Assembly: GCA_017408485.1 (NCBI GenBank)
Contig: JAFQUM010000038.1
Span: forward strand, 1-62,965
DNA from: Clostridia bacterium
Lineage (GTDB): Bacteria; Bacillota; Clostridia; Oscillospirales; Butyricicoccaceae
DNA length: 62,965 nt
Reading direction: 5' to 3'
In this document: positions 35,440 to 43,412 of the stretch, in pieces
Numbering within the stretch: position 1 is the stretch's first letter
Layout: every line of letters begins with the position of its first letter
Notes under the pieces: generated by a model
What the model was told of the DNA's origin: nothing
What the model saw: the letters and a program-made list of their open reading frames with translations, nothing else
Databases searched by the model: none
Made by a program: the position numbers and the translations under genes

Positions 35440-36321
35440 ATGATCATACCCAGTATTGAATATATAGTACAGCAGACTAAAGAAAAGGCTTGCCCCATCT
35501 GGCAGGTAGTCATAAACGAGGAAATGGCTGATTCGGGCATTACTGAAGAGGCTATCCGCGAAAGACTTGCCCAAACCTATGAGGCTATGAAGCATGCCGC
35601 CGCAAAGGGAATCACCACCTCTTTGCGCTCGGTCAGCGGAATGACCGGCGGTGACGCGGCAAAGTATTATAACCATCTTAAAGCGGGCGATCCCCTTTTG
35701 GGTGATTTTTGCTCAAAGGCGGTCAGCTATGCCTTAGCAACCAGCGAATGTAACGCATCCATGGGTGTTATCGTTGCCGCTCCCACCGCGGGCAGCGCGG
35801 GAATTATGCCCGGCGCTTTTATTGCCGCTCAGGAGATATTCGGCTTTTCTGATCGCAAGATGGTAAACTCACTTATCACCGCAGGGGGCGTGGGCGGAGT
35901 TATTTCGGAGCGCGCATCACTTGCGGGCGCGGTCTGTGGTTGTCAGGCAGAATGCGGAAGCGCCGCAGCTATGACGGCAGCTGGCATTTGCGAGCTTTTT
36001 GGCGGAACTGTGGAGCAATGTATGAATGCAGGTGCGTTGGCACTGAAAAACTGTCTGGGACTTGCTTGTGACCCCGTTGCGGGACTTGTTGAGGTGCCCT
36101 GTGTCAAGCGCAATGGTATGTATACCGTCTTTGCCATCACCGCCGCAGATATGGCTCTTTCGGGAATAAAGAGCTTTATCCCCTTTGATGAGGTCATAGA
36201 CTCTATGAATAGGATAGGCAGAGAGATGCCCGCCTGCATCAGAGAGACGGGCGAAGGCGGACTTGCCGCAACACCTACGGGCGTAGCCGCAAGAGAAAAA
36301 ATATTCGGTGAAAAGAAATAA
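35440..36321 (+). CDS. sdaAA: L-serine dehydratase, iron-sulfur-dependent, alpha subunit
   Basis: A 293-residue catalytic subunit carrying the oxygen-sensitive 4Fe-4S cluster. Cysteines in conserved settings include CGCQAECGSAAAMTAAG and LGLACDPVAGLVEVPC. The substrate-phosphate-like loop APTAGSAGIMPG is also present. With sdaAB it forms the complete enzyme, giving pyruvate for fermentation. It ends at a strong terminator and then hairpin-array DNA. Confidence 0.95.
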   Translation: MIIPSIEYIVQQTKEKACPIWQVVINEEMADSGITEEAIRERLAQTYEAMKHAAAKGITTSLRSVSGMTGGDAAKYYNHLKAGDPLLGDFCSKAVSYALATSECNASMGVIVAAPTAGSAGIMPGAFIAAQEIFGFSDRKMVNSLITAGGVGGVISERASLAGAVCGCQAECGSAAAMTAAGICELFGGTVEQCMNAGALALKNCLGLACDPVAGLVEVPCVKRNGMYTVFAITAADMALSGIKSFIPFDEVIDSMNRIGREMPACIRETGEGGLAATPTGVAAREKIFGEKK

Positions 36322-36325
36322 TATT

Positions 36326-36358
36326 AAAAAGGATGCAACTCGGTTGCATCCTTTTTTA
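36326..36358 (+). terminator. Terminator after sdaAA
   Basis: AAAAAGGATGCAAC and its complement form a perfect stem with a 3-base loop, followed by six T. The array at 36359 starts directly at its end. Confidence 0.92.
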
Positions 36359-36449
36359 ATGAAATATTTTGCACAGCAAAATGTGAAATCTGCCCATAGC
36401 AGATGAAATCCGCGTTCCGCGGATGAAATATTTGTCTTTGACAAATATG
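36359..36449. repeat. Hairpin array, ATGAAAT-linked
   Basis: Four units in the same order as at 14037 and 58060: ATTTTGC/GCAAAAT, CTGC/GCAG, CCGC/GCGG and ATTTGTC/GACAAAT, each preceded by TGAAAT. Compared with 14037, the last stem changed from ATTTGCC/GGCAAAT on both arms at once, a compensatory change. Confidence 0.8.
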
Positions 36450-36454
36450 AAGGA

Positions 36455-36564
36455 CTCCCTCCGTCACGCTACGCGTGCCACGTCTCGCTGCGGCTCGGTC
36501 ACGCCACGGGTCTGACATCACACCGTGATGTCATTCAACACCGCGTCGCCGCTTCGCTACCCTC
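36455..36564. repeat. Dispersed 110-bp repeat, copy 1
   Basis: Runs from CTCCCT to CTACCCTC. The last 57 or so bases are identical to the copy at 58161-58272, including the perfect hairpin TGACATCAC-ACC-GTGATGTCA. The first part has a copy-specific stem (CACGC/GCGTG here). It looks like a small non-coding mobile or recombinogenic element without its own gene. Confidence 0.8.
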
Positions 36565-36672
36565 CAGATGGAGACAAAGGGGTATCCGCAAGCTCAGATC
36601 TATACGGGAGGGGTGACCCCTCCCCTACAGTACGGCAGGATGTTACGATGCATTCGCCGTGAAAGGCACAAT
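36565..36672. other. Non-coding tail of the repeat cluster
   Basis: Holds a GC-rich hairpin, GGGAGGGG-TGA-CCCCTCCC near 36609-36627, followed by CCCTAC, related to a GGAGGCAG/CTGCCTCC ... CCCTACGG stretch at 14164-14190. No gene seen. The end of the lipoprotein gene on the minus strand follows at 36673. Confidence 0.5.
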
Positions 36673-37476
36673 TTACTTAATCGTTCCCGTGTCGGGGAAT
36701 GGCATATTTTCATAATTATGGCTGATCTCTACCCACTTGACATTGGTTCCAACTCTGGAGAAGATTATCTTTGTGGTGGTATCCTTGGTGATTATCATCA
36801 GCTGATAATAGCTGAGTGCGATAAACTGCAGATCGGCATAGCCCTTGGGGTCATCCTTTTCATAGCCGTAGATGCCCTGGATAGCCCACTTTTTCAGCTC
36901 GGTGTCGCGGGCGGGGATCTTTTTGAAAACATCGGTGATGTGATCACCTATTTTAATATCGCGGAAAATGCTTGCGCTTGTTGCTTCTTCACCCACATTG
37001 ATGTAGTTGAGGAATGCTGTTCCGTTGGACTGATCAAAGCTATAGAGTATTCCGTCAACAGTAAAGCTGAAATAGGTATCTGTAGGCTTTGTGCCTGTGT
37101 AGCCTGTAACAGCGGCAACAGTCTCAAAGCTCATTCCGGTTTTGATTCCATTGTGCAGTACCACCTCATCAGCTGTCACGCGGGTATCATAAGCGGTGGA
37201 GCGTACCACCTCAGCAGGCTTTTCGGGGGTTGTGGGAGTTCCGGGTGTGGAAGGTGTATTAGGGTCTGCGGGTGTGTTGGGATCTACAGGAGTATTGGGA
37301 TCTACCGGCACATAAGGTCCGTCGGGTGTATCAGGGGCAACGGGCATATTATTCTGCTCATCGTTGGGTGTCTCATTTTTGTTTTCTTTTGCCGGAGTAT
37401 CCTTTTTACAAGCGGCAAAGGAGAGCATAAGGCAAACACAAAGCAGCAATGCTAAAACTCTTGTTGTTTTTTTCAT
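36673..37476 (-). CDS. Lipoprotein with proline-rich DPNTP repeats, function unknown
   Basis: A 267-residue predicted lipoprotein. The signal peptide ends FAAC, with C23 as anchor. A linker of about 60 residues is rich in Pro, Asp and Thr and contains four near-tandem (V/A)DPNTP units, a typical spacer lifting a domain off the membrane. The C-terminal 170 residues form a globular domain with no family I recognise (HNGIKTGMSFETVAAVTGY, then KIGDHITDVFKKIPARD). I start at ATG 37476 because the ATG nine bases upstream overlaps the ribosome binding site AAAGGA. It is divergent from another lipoprotein gene. Confidence 0.8.
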   Translation of the reverse strand: MKKTTRVLALLLCVCLMLSFAACKKDTPAKENKNETPNDEQNNMPVAPDTPDGPYVPVDPNTPVDPNTPADPNTPSTPGTPTTPEKPAEVVRSTAYDTRVTADEVVLHNGIKTGMSFETVAAVTGYTGTKPTDTYFSFTVDGILYSFDQSNGTAFLNYINVGEEATSASIFRDIKIGDHITDVFKKIPARDTELKKWAIQGIYGYEKDDPKGYADLQFIALSYYQLMIITKDTTTKIIFSRVGTNVKWVEISHNYENMPFPDTGTIK

Positions 37477-37524
37477 TTCCGTCATCCTTTCGTTTTATGT
37501 TAAGGTTTTGATCTTCTGATTCTA

Positions 37525-37553
37525 TTGTAAATAACTTTTTGCAAAAAGACAAT
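37525..37553 (-). promoter_or_regulatory. Probable promoter of the proline-rich lipoprotein
   Basis: On the minus strand TTGTCT (37553-37548), 17 bases, TACAAT (37530-37525). A possible plus-strand promoter for the divergent gene is TTGTAT (37598-37603), 17 bases, TACAAT (37621-37626). Confidence 0.5.
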
Positions 37554-37672
37554 TACAAAAGAGTAACAAAATCAAGAAAAATGTAACTCTTTTGTTGTTG
37601 TATTGTAACGAGGGTTATTTTACAATAAAAACAGAAGTTATCCACCCGCTGGTTTTATGAAAGGAAGTATTT

Positions 37673-39754
37673 ATGAAAAAATCTCTCGCCGCTGGTTTGT
37701 CCCTGCTTTCTTGTGTTTTTGTCCTTTTCTGCCTTTCTGCTTGCGGCGATGAGACTCCGCCAAGCGCAACCAGTACTGTACCACCCACAGAAGAGAATAA
37801 TATCCCCACTCCCGACTCTTCTTGCGAGGGTGAAGATGATATCAAAGCTGAGCAGACCGATGAACCAAAGGATAATCCAAACATACCTAATGAGCCTGAA
37901 ACTCCTACTGTGCCAAATGAATATAACGAGCCAATCCAACCAGAAGAGTCTCTTGAGCTTAAGGTTGACAGTGAAAAAGAGACAGAAGGTGTTTCTCCCA
38001 ACGATTTGGCAATGAAGGGCTACTACCAAGCACTAAAAGAAAGCCGAACTGTCTATTTTGCTGACAAGGATGAAGTGACAACCCTTTCCAAATATCTTGA
38101 AACAAGACAAAAAACGAAGTCCGAACCTTTTTTCTTCTCCGAGTTTGCATCGGTGGATTTTGGGCAAGACGGAGTTTTTGAACTTATTTTGGCTGTTAAT
38201 ACAAGGAGCGTCTCTGGGCAGATTATTCTATATTATAGAAACGGTACTGTATGTATAACCGAAAGAACCTATGACGAATTAAGAACGATTGACATATTTG
38301 GCGTATGCAAAGGCAAATGTGACAATACATATGAGTATTATTACTCCCTTACCCCCTCCAACGAAGGCTATGGTTGGGAGCGTTTTGACTATTTGAAATA
38401 TTCCATATCTGATTTTGTTTTCACACAAGGTGATCAAACATCACGCTTTTCTACAAGCAACGCACTGGTAGATGTAGAATATTTTTATGGTTTCAGGTGG
38501 TCTTATAACCATACTCCGTCTGCAGAATGGACTGATTATAACCATACCAATATTGAAAACCTGTTAAGTGGCTCGTCCGCCATTGACCCTGACACTCTAC
38601 AAAAGATAAATACCGTAAATAAGGCATATTATCAAGTTTTTGCGGGCGACCGAAATATCTCCTTCATAGACACAAAAGAGGTTATGACTTTGACAGAGTA
38701 CTTGGAGATAAAGTCACAAGAATACGGTGCGAATATCTCCCTCAAAAGCTTTGCGCCTGTTGATTTTGACAAGGACGGAATAAGTGAAGTGGTTGTTGAA
38801 CTTCTTGACCGCAAAAAGTATGGTCAGCTTCTTATCTATTATTACGACGGAATTGTATATGCTAAATATTATAGTTATGATAGGATATGTGAGCTTAAAT
38901 CTGATGGCAGAATCAGAGGTGTGGGCTTAACTATCAATGATGGTTTTTTTTATCTTGAAAAAAGTGGTAATCACGATTGGGAGTATAAATGGGAGGTTTT
39001 GTATCTAAAATACCCATTAATTATAAAAGGTGATACTACTTCCTACTACCTGACGGGCAGCGAGTTTTGTGGCGAAGGCTTCTATAAAGGTTATATGGAA
39101 TCATATAACACTGCAACTGACGCCGTTTGGTATTCCTTTGATGAAAAAACCATAGAGGAGACCTTCAATACCGCTAATTTTTCAAAAATTACTCCCAATA
39201 ATGAGCAGTTGGAAAAGAAAATTAATCCCCCTTCCAATGAATGGACGTCTCCCGAAGCACAGGCAGTGCTGAAAATGTTCGAGGACGTAGTTTACAACAG
39301 AGAAAAGGTTGTTGACACAGAAAGCGGTAAGGAAAGATATTTTATGGAAGGACCAATCCATAATATAAAGTTTGAACCTTCTATGACGCTAATGGATCTT
39401 AACAAAGACGGAATTCCAGAGGTTCGTATGCATGAAGCTGGTTACTCAGAAATAGTATTATATGAAATAGACGGGAAAATCTACAAGGATTCTATTAGCA
39501 TTCGTAATTATACCGGTGGTATATTTGACGGAAATGTTTTTCACGGCAGCGGCGGAGCATCCGATTCATATTATGCCACCTTTGACCTCAGTGTGGATGG
39601 TTTGGTTATGAACTTTATCGCACGCTCAACTAATGTAAAAGACGACACAAGTGAGTATGGAATACGACAGGCATATTATCTCTATGATGTTGAAGTCACT
39701 AAAGAAGAATATGATGCCTTTATAACAGAAAAAGGCTGGGAAAGTATTTTTTAA
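37673..39754 (+). CDS. Large lipoprotein with three EF-hand-like repeat modules
   Basis: A 693-residue lipoprotein (lipobox LSAC, C24) with an acidic, proline-rich linker to about residue 110. Three modules follow, each starting with a helical YYQ-type segment and centred on an Asp-rich loop: DFGQDG (162-167), DFDKDG (364-369) and DLNKDG (575-580), each followed by a hydrophobic strand and then an ILYY/LIYYYDG/VLYEIDG strand. The loops resemble calcium-binding or dockerin-type DxDxDG loops. The gene is AT-richer than the core genes nearby. Function unknown; calcium-stabilised surface domains are a reasonable guess. Confidence 0.8.
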   Translation: MKKSLAAGLSLLSCVFVLFCLSACGDETPPSATSTVPPTEENNIPTPDSSCEGEDDIKAEQTDEPKDNPNIPNEPETPTVPNEYNEPIQPEESLELKVDSEKETEGVSPNDLAMKGYYQALKESRTVYFADKDEVTTLSKYLETRQKTKSEPFFFSEFASVDFGQDGVFELILAVNTRSVSGQIILYYRNGTVCITERTYDELRTIDIFGVCKGKCDNTYEYYYSLTPSNEGYGWERFDYLKYSISDFVFTQGDQTSRFSTSNALVDVEYFYGFRWSYNHTPSAEWTDYNHTNIENLLSGSSAIDPDTLQKINTVNKAYYQVFAGDRNISFIDTKEVMTLTEYLEIKSQEYGANISLKSFAPVDFDKDGISEVVVELLDRKKYGQLLIYYYDGIVYAKYYSYDRICELKSDGRIRGVGLTINDGFFYLEKSGNHDWEYKWEVLYLKYPLIIKGDTTSYYLTGSEFCGEGFYKGYMESYNTATDAVWYSFDEKTIEETFNTANFSKITPNNEQLEKKINPPSNEWTSPEAQAVLKMFEDVVYNREKVVDTESGKERYFMEGPIHNIKFEPSMTLMDLNKDGIPEVRMHEAGYSEIVLYEIDGKIYKDSISIRNYTGGIFDGNVFHGSGGASDSYYATFDLSVDGLVMNFIARSTNVKDDTSEYGIRQAYYLYDVEVTKEEYDAFITEKGWESIF

Positions 39755-39786
39755 GGTCTATAGTCTATAATTTATAAAAGCATACA

Positions 39787-39823
39787 AAACCGCCGCAGGC
39801 TGTAAAGTCTGCGGCGGTTTATT
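39787..39823. terminator. Bidirectional terminator between convergent genes
   Basis: AAACCGCCGCAG and CTGCGGCGGTTT form a 12-pair stem. It lies between the 693-residue lipoprotein (plus) and the deacylase (minus), with T-runs on each strand. Confidence 0.88.
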
Positions 39824-39829
39824 ATTTCC

Positions 39830-40306
39830 TTATTCCCCTTCGGGGAGCTTGCAAACATCTATCCAGCTTGCGCCCGATAATTCAGCAAGCTCATCGGGGG
39901 TAAGCTTGATTGCAGAGTTTGACGAGCCGCAGGCAGGATAAACGTGCTCAAAACGGCGGAGGGATTCATCGCAATAGACCTTGACGCCCTCGGGCAAAGC
40001 GAAGGGACAAACGCCGCCTACCGCGTGACCTGTGTGGGCAAGAGCATCCTCGTGGGAAAGCATACGAGCCTTAAACTCAAAGGTAGCTTTGAACTTTTTG
40101 TTGTCGATGCGGGCATCGCCTGCCGCAACTATAAGCAGACATCCTCCGTTGTTATCGGAAAAGGACAGTGTCTTGGCAATTCTTGCGCCCTCTACCCCCA
40201 CCGCCTGGGCGGCAAGCTCGACGGTCGCGGAAGATACCTCGAACTCCATTATTTCATTTTCTCTGCCCTTTTGTGCCAAAAATGCGCGAACTTTTTCTAT
40301 AGACAT
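39830..40306 (-). CDS. YbaK/EbsC family aminoacyl-tRNA deacylase
   Basis: A 158-residue protein of the YbaK/ProX editing family, which hydrolyses mischarged Cys-tRNA-Pro or Ala-tRNA-Pro in trans. Family features are ARIAKTLSF, the conserved lysine in NKKFKATFEFKAR, GHAVGGVCPFALP and CGSSNSAIKLTPDEL. I start at ATG 40306 (MSIEKVRAFL) behind GGGGAG; an in-frame frame extends 46 codons upstream across the promoter and is not used. It has its own promoter at 40340-40368. Confidence 0.92.
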   Translation of the reverse strand: MSIEKVRAFLAQKGRENEIMEFEVSSATVELAAQAVGVEGARIAKTLSFSDNNGGCLLIVAAGDARIDNKKFKATFEFKARMLSHEDALAHTGHAVGGVCPFALPEGVKVYCDESLRRFEHVYPACGSSNSAIKLTPDELAELSGASWIDVCKLPEGE

Positions 40307-40339
40307 AATAATTTCTCCCCTGAAAAAATCTTCTTCTAA

Positions 40340-40368
40340 ATTATATAATGTTTTTTGTTTTATTGCAA
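40340..40368 (-). promoter_or_regulatory. Sigma-A promoter of the YbaK-type gene
   Basis: On the minus strand TTGCAA (40368-40363), 17 bases, perfect TATAAT (40345-40340). Confidence 0.65.
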
Positions 40369-40486
40369 CACAAGATATTGCGGTCAATTTCGACATTATA
40401 CAGTAAGTATTGTGTTTTGTTTTGAATTTGGTCAAAAATAACAAAAATGCGCCCTAAAATTATACAGAAAGTTTTGAAAATAACTC

Positions 40487-40518
40487 TTTACAAGTTTTAA
40501 AACAAGTTGTATACTTGT
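40487..40518 (+). promoter_or_regulatory. Promoter with overlapping dyad ahead of the XRE regulator
   Basis: TTTACA (40487-40492), 17 bases, TATACT (40510-40515). A dyad ACAAGT-N5-ACTTGT covers 40502-40518, across the -10, and another ACAAGT half-site lies at 40490-40495 over the -35. This layout fits autorepression by the encoded HTH protein. Confidence 0.7.
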
Positions 40519-40567
40519 AACTGCACCTCAAAAAAGGGCATTAAATACAGGGAAACGGAGCATAATA

Positions 40568-41233
40568 ATGACCAATGATTTCTCCAGAACTTTGTCGCTG
40601 CTGCGGCGTGAAAAGAAAATAAGCCAGCGCAAAGCAGCCGAAGCTTTGGGGGTATCGCAGGCACTGCTCTCACACTATGAAAACGGTGTGCGTGAGCCCG
40701 GTCTTCCCTTCGTTGTTGCCGCCGCGGATTATTATAAAGTCTCTCTCGACTTCCTTTTGGGAAGAACTATGCAGCGTGACGGAATGATGATCACCGAGCA
40801 GGATATTTCGGATATTTCCCTTGATAAGGATAATGTGCTCAAGGGCAGCGCATCGGCTATGCTGAACAAAAAGCTACTGATAAATGCCACTGCAGTCCTT
40901 TTCGATGTGGTGGGCAAGGTCAACGACAAGGGCCTCACCCGTGACATTGCAGATTATCTCAACACCGCATTTTTCAAGGCATACAGATATGTAAATGCCT
41001 TTGACGGCGAGTCGCTTCCTCAGGTGTTCTCCACACCCGACAGCTGTTTTGCCGAGCTGTGCGATATAAAGATGAAGAAGTGCGAAAGCCATCTGCGCTC
41101 GCGGAACTATAAAAAAGAGCTTGCTCCCAAAATGTCCCCCGAGTTTTTGCAAAAGGAATATCCCAAGCTTTCCCCCGCTTTATTTTCACTCCTCCATTCG
41201 GTCTCCGAACAGCTTGAGGACGAAATGAAATAA
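40568..41233 (+). CDS. XRE family transcriptional regulator
   Basis: A 221-residue protein with an N-terminal Cro/CI-type HTH (about residues 5-62: LSLLRREKKISQRKAAEALG, then VSQALLSHYENGVREP). The remaining 150 residues are mostly helical and of no recognised family. The gene has its own promoter with an ACAAGT dyad over the -10 and its own terminator, so it is a stand-alone, probably self-repressing regulator. Target genes are not evident. Confidence 0.9.
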   Translation: MTNDFSRTLSLLRREKKISQRKAAEALGVSQALLSHYENGVREPGLPFVVAAADYYKVSLDFLLGRTMQRDGMMITEQDISDISLDKDNVLKGSASAMLNKKLLINATAVLFDVVGKVNDKGLTRDIADYLNTAFFKAYRYVNAFDGESLPQVFSTPDSCFAELCDIKMKKCESHLRSRNYKKELAPKMSPEFLQKEYPKLSPALFSLLHSVSEQLEDEMK

Positions 41234-41241
41234 ATCACATA

Positions 41242-41273
41242 GAAAATCCACCCGTTTTTTCGGGTGGATTTTT
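41242..41273 (+). terminator. Terminator of the XRE regulator gene
   Basis: AAAATCCACCCG and CGGGTGGATTTT pair perfectly around six T, followed by a short T-run. Confidence 0.88.
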
Positions 41274-41303
41274 GCGTTATGGGGTGATTTAACGGTTTTT
41301 ATT

Positions 41304-41432
41304 TCGTCGCGCAGCGACACCTTAACATTTTGCCAACGGCAAAATATATCACTCTCCGAAGGAGAATATCACACACTGAAGGTGTATATCACATTTGCCG
41401 TCAGGCAAATATATCACTGCGAGCACCGCGAG
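41304..41432. repeat. Hairpin array, ATATCAC-linked
   Basis: Stems GTCGC/GCGAC, ATTTTGCC/GGCAAAAT, TCTCC/GGAGA, ACAC/GTGT and ATTTGCC/GGCAAAT are joined mostly by ATATCAC. The start, GCGACACCTTAACATTT, is close to the reverse complement of 14110-14148, so the same modules occur in inverted orientation. It ends two bases before the dut stop codon. Confidence 0.75.
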
Positions 41433-41433
41433 C

Positions 41434-41862
41434 CTATTTTCCTGTGGAGCCGAATCCTCCTGTACCGCGTTCGGTGTCGGACAAACTATCTGCCAATTCA
41501 TACTCGGCGCGCAGGTAGGGCACGATGACAAGCTGAGCCATACGCTCACCCGCTTCTATAGATTGCGGAGCAAGCGAATGATTATGTATTGCCACCATAA
41601 GCTCACCGCGGTAGTCACTATCCACTATACCCACCTTGTTGGCGGGGGCAAGTCCTTTTTTCAAAGCGATACCGCTGCGGGCGCACATAAGACCCACATA
41701 GCCCTCGGGTATCTCGGCGGCAAGTCCCGTTTTGGCAAGGACAGTTTCACCGGGAGCAACGGTGAAGCCTTCCAGCGCGTAGATATCCGCGCCCGCAGCG
41801 CTTTGGCTGCCCAGAGTGGGCATTTTTGCACGCTCATCAAGCTTTAATATTTTTATCTTCAT
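41434..41862 (-). CDS. dut: Deoxyuridine 5'-triphosphate nucleotidohydrolase
   Basis: A trimeric dUTPase of 142 residues that hydrolyses dUTP to dUMP and prevents uracil incorporation into DNA. All five motifs are present in order: SAAGADIYA, ARSGIALKKG, KVGIVDSDYRGE (catalytic Asp), GERMAQLVIVP and the glycine-rich C-terminal RGTGGFGSTG. The ATG at 41862 follows GGGGAG inside the end of the upstream small gene, so it is coupled to it. Confidence 0.96.
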   Translation of the reverse strand: MKIKILKLDERAKMPTLGSQSAAGADIYALEGFTVAPGETVLAKTGLAAEIPEGYVGLMCARSGIALKKGLAPANKVGIVDSDYRGELMVAIHNHSLAPQSIEAGERMAQLVIVPYLRAEYELADSLSDTERGTGGFGSTGK

Positions 41863-41863
41863 A

Positions 41864-42115
41864 TTATCGCTCCCCTTTGGAAACTATTTTAAGTCCGCAA
41901 GCGTACATTTCGATGTAGGTTATCTCTCCATCGGTCTCCTTTACAATAAAGGAATATCCCACACCGAGATATGTAATATTCCCCTCGGTGTCAACGGGGC
42001 CTTTAAAGGTGAGGGACGGTTTTTTCATATTCTTGGCTTCGAAATAGTTAAGCACACCGATCGCTATCCATATCACCAAAACGATGGCGATGATCATCTT
42101 AGTTTTGTTTTTCAT
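41864..42115 (-). CDS. Small membrane-anchored protein, unknown function
   Basis: An 83-residue protein with one N-terminal transmembrane segment (MIIAIVLVIWIAIGVLNYF) and an extracytoplasmic, beta-rich tail of about 55 residues. No family is recognised. GGAGG precedes the ATG at 42115. The stop lies one base before the dut start and its last codons include the dut ribosome binding site, so the pair is translated together; a functional link with dUTPase is not implied. Confidence 0.75.
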   Translation of the reverse strand: MKNKTKMIIAIVLVIWIAIGVLNYFEAKNMKKPSLTFKGPVDTEGNITYLGVGYSFIVKETDGEITYIEMYACGLKIVSKGER

Positions 42116-42142
42116 ATCATACCTCCACGAAAAAATAGGGAT

Positions 42143-42346
42143 AATGAAATATTTTGCTCACACAAAATGTGAAATAATGCGCTATCGCACATTATGAAAT
42201 ATCCCGCTTCGACGGATATGAAATAGAATAAATCCACTCACGCCCGCAGGCATTTCATTCGCCAAAGCGAATTTCATACACGAAGTGTATTTCACAAATC
42301 CCGTAGAGATTTATTTCATTGCGTAGCGTCCTTAAGGACGCTACGC
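42143..42346. repeat. Hairpin array in two orientations ending in a 26-bp palindrome
   Basis: The left half (42143-42225) uses TGAAAT linkers, and the right half (42250-42320) uses the complement, ATTTCA. Stems include ATTTTG/CAAAAT, AATGCG/CGCATT, TTCGC/GCGAA, ATACAC/GTGTAT and AAATC/GATTT. It ends in a perfect 26-base palindrome at 42321-42346 (GCGTAGCGTCCTT and its complement), which lies 14 bases beyond the sigG stop and may act as its terminator. Confidence 0.75.
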
Positions 42347-42360
42347 TTACACCCTTTATT

Positions 42361-43131
42361 TTACATATAACTTTTGATTTTGTCCAGCACTCCTTTTTCA
42401 AGCCGCGATACCTGCGCCTGAGATATGCCAACCTCGCGGGCGACCTCGATCTGTGTTTTGCCCTCATAGAAACGGAGAGACATTATTTTCTTTTCACGGG
42501 GAGTAAGCTCGCCCAATGCCTGACGGATGGATATCTGCTCTATCCAACTGTCGTCGGTATTTCGCAAATCCCTCACCTGATCCATAACGCAGACCGAATC
42601 GCCGCTTTCCTGAAATACCGGCTCATAGAGCGAGATGGGGTCGGCTATGGCGTCAAGGGCAAACACCACCTCTTGCCGCTCCACCCCCATTCGTTTGGCT
42701 ATCTCCTCCACTGTCGGCTCACGCTGAAGCTCATTGGTGAGCGCCTCCTTTACCGTCAGGGCGCGATAGGCATTATCCCTCATTGAACGGCTGACGCGAA
42801 GCGCCCCGCTGTCGCGTAGGTATCTGCGGATCTCTCCGATGACCATAGGCACTCCATAGGTTGAAAACCGCACCTTCAAGCTTGGGTCAAAATTATTGAC
42901 AGCTTTAATAAGTCCGATGACACCCACCTGAAAAAGATCGTCGGGCGATTCTCCCCTGCCTGCAAACCGCTGTACCACCGAAAGCACCAGCTTGAGATTT
43001 CCCGTCACCACTCTGTCCAACGCTTCCTTATCCCCCGCCTGCGCTTTTTCTATAAGCTCTAAGGTCTCTTCATTCTTAAGCACTACAAGCTTTGCGGTAT
43101 TCACACCGCAGATCTCCACCTTTACTTGCAT
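42361..43131 (-). CDS. sigG: RNA polymerase sporulation sigma factor, sigma-G
   Basis: A 256-residue sigma-70 family factor, full length for late forespore sigma-G. The N-terminal VKVEICGVNTAKLVVLKNEE is the sigma-G signature. Region 2 (DLFQVGVIGLIKAVNNFDPS, then KVRFSTYGVPMVIGEIRRYLR), region 3 (EPTVEEIAKRMGVERQEVVF) and the region 4 HTH (TQIEVAREVGISQAQVSRLE) are intact. It implies endospore formation. Unlike in Bacillus, sigE and spoIIGA are not adjacent; a P-loop gene lies upstream and hairpin arrays on both sides. Confidence 0.94.
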   Translation of the reverse strand: MQVKVEICGVNTAKLVVLKNEETLELIEKAQAGDKEALDRVVTGNLKLVLSVVQRFAGRGESPDDLFQVGVIGLIKAVNNFDPSLKVRFSTYGVPMVIGEIRRYLRDSGALRVSRSMRDNAYRALTVKEALTNELQREPTVEEIAKRMGVERQEVVFALDAIADPISLYEPVFQESGDSVCVMDQVRDLRNTDDSWIEQISIRQALGELTPREKKIMSLRFYEGKTQIEVAREVGISQAQVSRLEKGVLDKIKSYM

Positions 43132-43163
43132 TTGATCCCACCTTTATAATGATTGCAGTTTAT

Positions 43164-43350
43164 CGAAACGCTTTCTGCGTTTCGACAGCCGATAAAATCG
43201 GCTTGCCATTTTTAATGCTAAAAAATGGCACCTCATTCATTGCAATAGTTATAGTGGGATTTTCTTTGAAAATCCCATACCAAATCAAAGATTTGGTGTG
43301 GAAACAGTTGGTATGCCAACTGTTTCCACTATCTATAACTTTTATGGGAT
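43164..43350. repeat. Nested hairpin array upstream of sigG
   Basis: Six perfect stems in about 185 bases: CGAAACGC/GCGTTTCG, GCCGAT/ATCGGC, GCCATTTTT/AAAAATGGC, GGGATTTTC/GAAAATCCC, CCAAATC/GATTTGG and GAAACAGTTGG/CCAACTGTTTC. The last three are enclosed by an outer GTTATAG/CTATAAC, so they could form a branched cruciform or RNA. No ATGAAAT linkers. It occupies the gap between the P-loop gene and sigG and could be in the sigG leader. Confidence 0.75.
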
Positions 43351-43412
43351 TATTATTGCCCTGCCTTATGGTTTTAACACAAAGCAGGGCAAGTAAAGGT
43401 ATTTATTTTTTA

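Noticed and set aside
36455..36564. Insertion sequence or transposase relic
   Set aside because: No transposase reading frame in or near either copy; the element is far too short to encode one.
37556..37593. Operator-like inverted repeat between the two divergent lipoprotein genes
   Set aside because: The arms (ACAAAGAGTAAC against GTAACTCTTTTGT) do not align without a gap and a mismatch, so it is too weak to call.
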